Positions 16,397 through 18,914 of a stretch of DNA of 18,914 nt are shown piece after piece. Within the stretch, counting starts at the first letter, position 1. Every line of letters starts with the position of its first letter. A model generated the notes under the pieces. It worked only from the letters and a program-made list of their open reading frames with translations, was not told the origin of the DNA and ran no database searches. Both the position numbers and the translations under genes were made by a program. The stretch lies in the NCBI GenBank assembly GCA_003661265.1, contig QMVU01000001.1, forward strand, positions 1 through 18,914, written 5' to 3'. This stretch comes from Thermoproteota archaeon. Its GTDB lineage: Archaea; Korarchaeota; Korarchaeia; Korarchaeales; Korarchaeaceae.

Positions 16397-17005
16397 TCAG
16401 ATTACCTTAGTGACCTCTTCCAATCCCTTCCTTGGCTTTGGCTTTGGCGGTTCTAAAGGAAATCCCAGTGGTAAGATGGCTATGAGCTTACATCCTTCAG
16501 GCGGCTTCAGGATTTCGTTAATTTCTTCCTCCAAGAAGTTCACAACACCTATCCAACAAGTTCCTAGACCTAGAGCGATTGCTGATAGGGAAATGTTTTC
16601 TATAGCCGCTGAAACGCTTTCAATTCCCCACATCTCCTCTATTTCCGAGTACTCATCCTTCAAACCTCTGCGGCCAAGGTGGAGGTATGCTGCTATGTAC
16701 ACTGGAGCTCGGTACATGCCTTTATCAAGCCTTTCTTGTAGCTTTCTCATCCTCTCCTGGTCAAATGACTCGCTTCCTACGCGTGCTCTTGTATAGTAGA
16801 AAATGTGGACTTTTTTAAGGAACTTCCAAACCTTTTCCCTGACTTTCTCGTCCTTAACCACAACAAAAAACCATTGCTGCATGCCCATTGCCGTTGGCGC
16901 CCTTATTCCTGCCTCCAAGATCTTCATAATCGTTGAATCATCAATTGGATCCTGCTTAAACCATCTAACACTTCCTCTTTTCCTTATGACCTCAAATATG
17001 TCCAA
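16397..17005 (-). CDS. Nitroreductase-family FMN oxidoreductase
   Basis: From TTG 17005 the product is 202 aa (MDIFEVIRKRGSVRWFKQDP...). It contains the N-terminal R-x-S-V-R FMN-phosphate motif, a GIRAPTAMGMQQWFFVVV segment where the family binds flavin, and ENISLSAIALGLGTCWIG with a C-terminal LPLGFP, all typical of small nitroreductases. These homodimeric FMN enzymes reduce nitro compounds, quinones or flavins with NAD(P)H; the substrate here is unknown. The frame opens at TTG 17032, but GGGAGG (about 17014-17019) is well placed before 17005, and family members begin at the DVFEAI-like stretch. It stands alone: the GT-C gene is 73 bp downstream and a transporter remnant is divergent upstream. 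Confidence 0.9.
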   Translation of the reverse strand: MDIFEVIRKRGSVRWFKQDPIDDSTIMKILEAGIRAPTAMGMQQWFFVVVKDEKVREKVWKFLKKVHIFYYTRARVGSESFDQERMRKLQERLDKGMYRAPVYIAAYLHLGRRGLKDEYSEIEEMWGIESVSAAIENISLSAIALGLGTCWIGVVNFLEEEINEILKPPEGCKLIAILPLGFPLEPPKPKPRKGLEEVTKVI

Positions 17006-17176
17006 GATATATTCCTCCCATTTGCTGAGCAATCCTAGGAAGTACCTAATTTAATCGTGCCGTCTCTTGCAATTTAAGATGAAAACTACAGCTGGATTGT
17101 AGATCAAACACTAAGACAGATTAGCTTTTTATGCTGTTCAAATTCTGCTTCTAACTCAATCAGATGAAGCGATGGC

Positions 17177-17201
17177 GAGCCGCGCCTCTAGCGCGCGGCT
17201 C
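17177..17201. repeat. GC-rich hairpin with 9-bp perfect arms
   Basis: GAGCCGCGC (17177-17185) and GCGCGGCTC (17193-17201) pair around 7 nt. It is by far the most GC-rich spot in an AT-rich intergenic stretch. A plus-strand TTTTTATG box at 17124-17131 lies about 50 bp upstream. It could be a structured RNA, an attenuator or terminator, or a scar beside the truncated transporter that follows. Confidence 0.5.
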
Positions 17202-17587
17202 CAAACCCTATCAATATACTTGATATCTGGAAGGCACCTTGGGAGAAGCTAGATACCTTTCCTTATGCCGCTTCTGTGTATGGGATCGCTTCTCTAATTC
17301 TTATACTGCTAGCATTAGTGTTGGGCAAGCCTTTTACCGGTTACAGCACCGAAGATTTCCTAATATTCTTGGCCTTAGCGATAGGACCATCTTGCTTTGG
17401 ACATACCTCCTACAACTACGCCTTAAAACACCTGAAGGCACATGGGGTTTTAATAGCTATACTTGGTGAACCTGTTGGGGCTACTCTCCCGGCTTGGATT
17501 GCATTGAAGGAGCCACCAAACATCCAGGTGATCTTAGGAGGTTCTTTGGTAATAATTGGCTCTATACTTGCGTTAAGGGAGGAATGA
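17192..17587 (+). pseudogene. C-terminal half of an EamA/DMT-family transporter
   Basis: After an in-frame stop at 17189-17191 the frame is open to TGA 17585-17587, with four hydrophobic segments. The stretch GHTSYNYALKHLKAHGVLIA, then LGEPVGATLPAWIALKEPP and a last GGSLVIIGSILAL helix, is the hallmark end of the second EamA repeat. Whole EamA proteins have ten helices and about 280-300 aa; here only the last four or five remain, and no ATG opens the frame (first start-like codon GTG 17276, 103 aa). The missing first half is not seen in any frame upstream, where a GC-rich hairpin lies instead. So it is probably a 5'-truncated remnant; a functional half-size protein is possible but less likely. 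Confidence 0.7.
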
Positions 17588-17614
17588 TCGAGAGGAGTTC
17601 AGCACCTCAAACTC

Positions 17615-18376
17615 CTAATCAGTTGCCCGATCTTTTTGCCCAAATTCCCTTTTTATCATCCTTCTCAACTTGTTCAAGCTTAGAAACATGTAGTCATCAT
17701 CGAAGCAAATGACCTCCATTGTTATCGTTTTCAACCTTGGGCACTTAATCGCTTCCTCCAACAAAGGTTTGAAGTCCGTACTCCCCATTCCCAGAGGTAG
17801 GTGGAGGTCCCACTCGTCAGATCCCCCTCCGAAGTTGTCGTGAACATGAAGGTGAATTATCCTGTCAGAAAACTCCTTTATGAACTGCAAGATCTCGCTC
17901 TCTGGGAAGTAGAGGTGAGCATGGCCTATGTCAAAGCACATGTTAAGGTCGGGAAATGCTTGAAACATTTTTCTGAAGAAAATCCTTGATTCTGACTTAT
18001 TTTCAAGGGCAATTGGCACGTCATATTCCTCGGCTATTCTGAGAACTTCGTTAAGCGCTCTCTTTTTCTGCCAAAGGGATATCTCCCTTCCCCCGAAGAG
18101 ATGGGTGACGAAGATCTTCCTATATGAAGAGGAATTCGATATGGCTTCCACCACATCCTTTAGCACTTTCATCTCGTGTCTGGCCGAGACCTCGGGTAGG
18201 TGGATTACAGGAAGGGGGATTATCCTCTCGACAACCGCGGTTCTGTCTAGAAGCTCGTCCTCCTCTGGGATCGGCTGAGTCAAGTTGAGCTCTATGAAGT
18301 CCGTACCCATTCCCTTGAACTTCAATGCTTCCTCAATTAGATCTGAGTCAAGGCTCGCTGGAACGCCTATCTTCAT
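17615..18376 (-). CDS. Sugar phosphate isomerase/epimerase (AP-endonuclease-2-like TIM barrel)
   Basis: From ATG 18376 the product is 253 aa. Barrel strands and metal ligands appear in order: FIELNL (Glu), VIHLPE (His), VTHLFGG (His), IALENKS (Glu), CFDIGHAHLY (Asp-x-x-His), IIHLHVHDN (His, and His-Asp) and ITMEVI (Glu). This is the xylose-isomerase-like/endonuclease IV fold binding divalent metals. The family includes sugar epimerases, inosose dehydratases and AP endonucleases; the short length and single barrel fit an isomerase/epimerase, but the substrate is open. The frame extends to TTG 18403, adding MYCNNNPNS; a minus-strand GATATACTT box at about 18404-18412 makes 18376 the better start. 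The Lrp/AsnC gene lies 120 bp upstream on the same strand; the 18404-18496 gap holds no other gene I can support. Confidence 0.88.
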   Translation of the reverse strand: MKIGVPASLDSDLIEEALKFKGMGTDFIELNLTQPIPEEDELLDRTAVVERIIPLPVIHLPEVSARHEMKVLKDVVEAISNSSSYRKIFVTHLFGGREISLWQKKRALNEVLRIAEEYDVPIALENKSESRIFFRKMFQAFPDLNMCFDIGHAHLYFPESEILQFIKEFSDRIIHLHVHDNFGGGSDEWDLHLPLGMGSTDFKPLLEEAIKCPRLKTITMEVICFDDDYMFLSLNKLRRMIKREFGQKDRATD

Positions 18377-18496
18377 ACTATTTGGATTATTATTGCAATA
18401 CAAGTATATCAGCGTTTCGACTATTGGCTAGAGAGCATCAAGAAAGGGTGAAGGCCTCGCTGAACGACTGCTCGAAGTCGAAGCCGGGGAAATTGA

Positions 18497-18914
18497 CTAC
18501 TCGCTTTCGAGCTCCTTAAGCCTTATGGGAAGCTGAATCCCTTCTGGAACCAGAGAAGGCTTCTCCTCAACGGTCTCGAGCACCAAGGATGTTACGGTCT
18601 CGGTAACTCCAGGTATCGAGTGGATCTTCGATATTATTGAGTTGAGCTCAGTGGCGTCCCCTGCCAAGACCTTTACGATCACATCATAAATCCCGGTTAT
18701 CGTGTATACCTCCAAGACGCTAGATCCGAGAACTTCCCCTATCTCCTTCGCTACGCTGCTGTGCTTCCCGGCCTGAGTCTTGACCATGATGATGTACTTA
18801 TATGGCTTCCCCAGCTTCGAGTGGTCCACCAGCGCCGTGTAACCCTTTACTATGCCCGCCTCCTCTAGCTTCTTGACCTTCTTCATCACCCCTGCAGGGC
18901 TCATCCCCAACCTC
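18497..18914 (-). CDS. Lrp/AsnC family transcription regulator, 5' end cut by window
   Basis: At least 139 residues are visible, starting inside the helix-turn-helix (RLGMSPAGVMKKVKKLEEAG, the recognition helix and end of the HTH), then the GIVKGYTALVDHSKLG linker and a RAM/AsnC ligand domain (YKYIIMVKTQAG...VLEVYTITGIYDVIVKVLAGD...IISKIHSIPGVTETVTSLVLETV). The visible part is complete to TAG 18497-18499. A TTG at 18910 is in frame but lies within the HTH, so the real start is beyond the window. Lrp/AsnC proteins are octamer-forming regulators of amino-acid and energy metabolism in archaea. A C-terminal extension (EKPSLVPEGIQLPIRLKELESE) follows the RAM domain. It might regulate the isomerase gene downstream, but nothing shows this directly. 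Confidence 0.93.
   Translation of the reverse strand, partial: RLGMSPAGVMKKVKKLEEAGIVKGYTALVDHSKLGKPYKYIIMVKTQAGKHSSVAKEIGEVLGSSVLEVYTITGIYDVIVKVLAGDATELNSIISKIHSIPGVTETVTSLVLETVEEKPSLVPEGIQLPIRLKELESE

Noticed and set aside
17140..17160. Possible tRNA T-arm (GTTCAAATTC)
   Set aside because: Flanking bases do not pair and no D-arm, anticodon arm or acceptor stem can be built.
18404..18496. Short frame with sensible residues (FPGFDFEQSFSEAFTLS) between the isomerase and Lrp genes
   Set aside because: No start codon and only about 25 codons; it could be a remnant, but nothing supports it.

Overview
The window reads as a gene-dense stretch of archaeal chromosome, probably from a thermophile. 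It encodes a two-ring CDC48/VAT ATPase with an archaeal-type N-domain, a small heat-shock protein, a Phr-like winged-helix regulator and an Lrp/AsnC regulator. TATA-like boxes sit about 25 bp upstream of several starts, GTG and TTG starts are frequent, and AGG/AGA arginine codons dominate. The mix suits the TACK group and I lean towards Korarchaeota, but no rRNA or other decisive marker is present, so this is a weak inference.

Layout. (1) 1-3.9 kb: a MoxR/DUF58 module split over two strands. Leftward run DUF58, a 316-aa secreted or membrane-anchored helical protein, and the first 25 codons of another membrane protein, joined by 8-bp overlaps. Rightward run a PRC-barrel-like protein and the MoxR AAA+ ATPase. 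One AT-rich element seems to serve both directions. (2) 4.1-6.2 kb: two divergent TauE/SafE anion-exporter genes, the leftward one followed by DUF1634. (3) 6.3-8.3 kb: an RCK/TrkA-type regulatory protein with a membrane anchor but no potassium filter, then (opposite strand) an unassigned multi-pass membrane protein. (4) 8.5-12.1 kb: a proteostasis cluster, all leftward: Phr-like regulator, Hsp20, CDC48. (5) 12.1-14.95 kb: a scarred region with a partial copy of the regulator gene, an orphan 396-aa gene with a Cys-rich tail, and a zinc-ribbon (Trm112-like) gene plus a class I methyltransferase gene that can only be read by changing frame. (6) 14.9-18.9 kb: a GT-C/STT3-like membrane protein, a nitroreductase, the C-terminal half of an EamA/DMT transporter, a TIM-barrel sugar isomerase/AP-endonuclease-like protein and an Lrp/AsnC regulator cut by the window edge.

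How the genes may work together. In Pyrococcus, Phr represses hsp20 and an AAA+ ATPase gene. Here a Phr-like gene, hsp20 and cdc48 are neighbours on one strand, and each start is preceded by a TATA box with an inverted repeat on or next to it. MoxR and DUF58 proteins commonly act as a chaperone/adaptor pair with VWA-type membrane proteins. Trm112 proteins are zinc-binding activators of class I methyltransferases, so the adjacent zinc-ribbon and methyltransferase genes would fit a partner pair, although both look broken here. No CRISPR array, tRNA, rRNA or recognisable insertion sequence was seen. I found no convincing entirely new system. The best leads are the compact heat-shock locus, the frame-broken zinc-ribbon/methyltransferase pair, the orphan 396-aa gene, and long nucleotide-identical stretches inside repeated genes.
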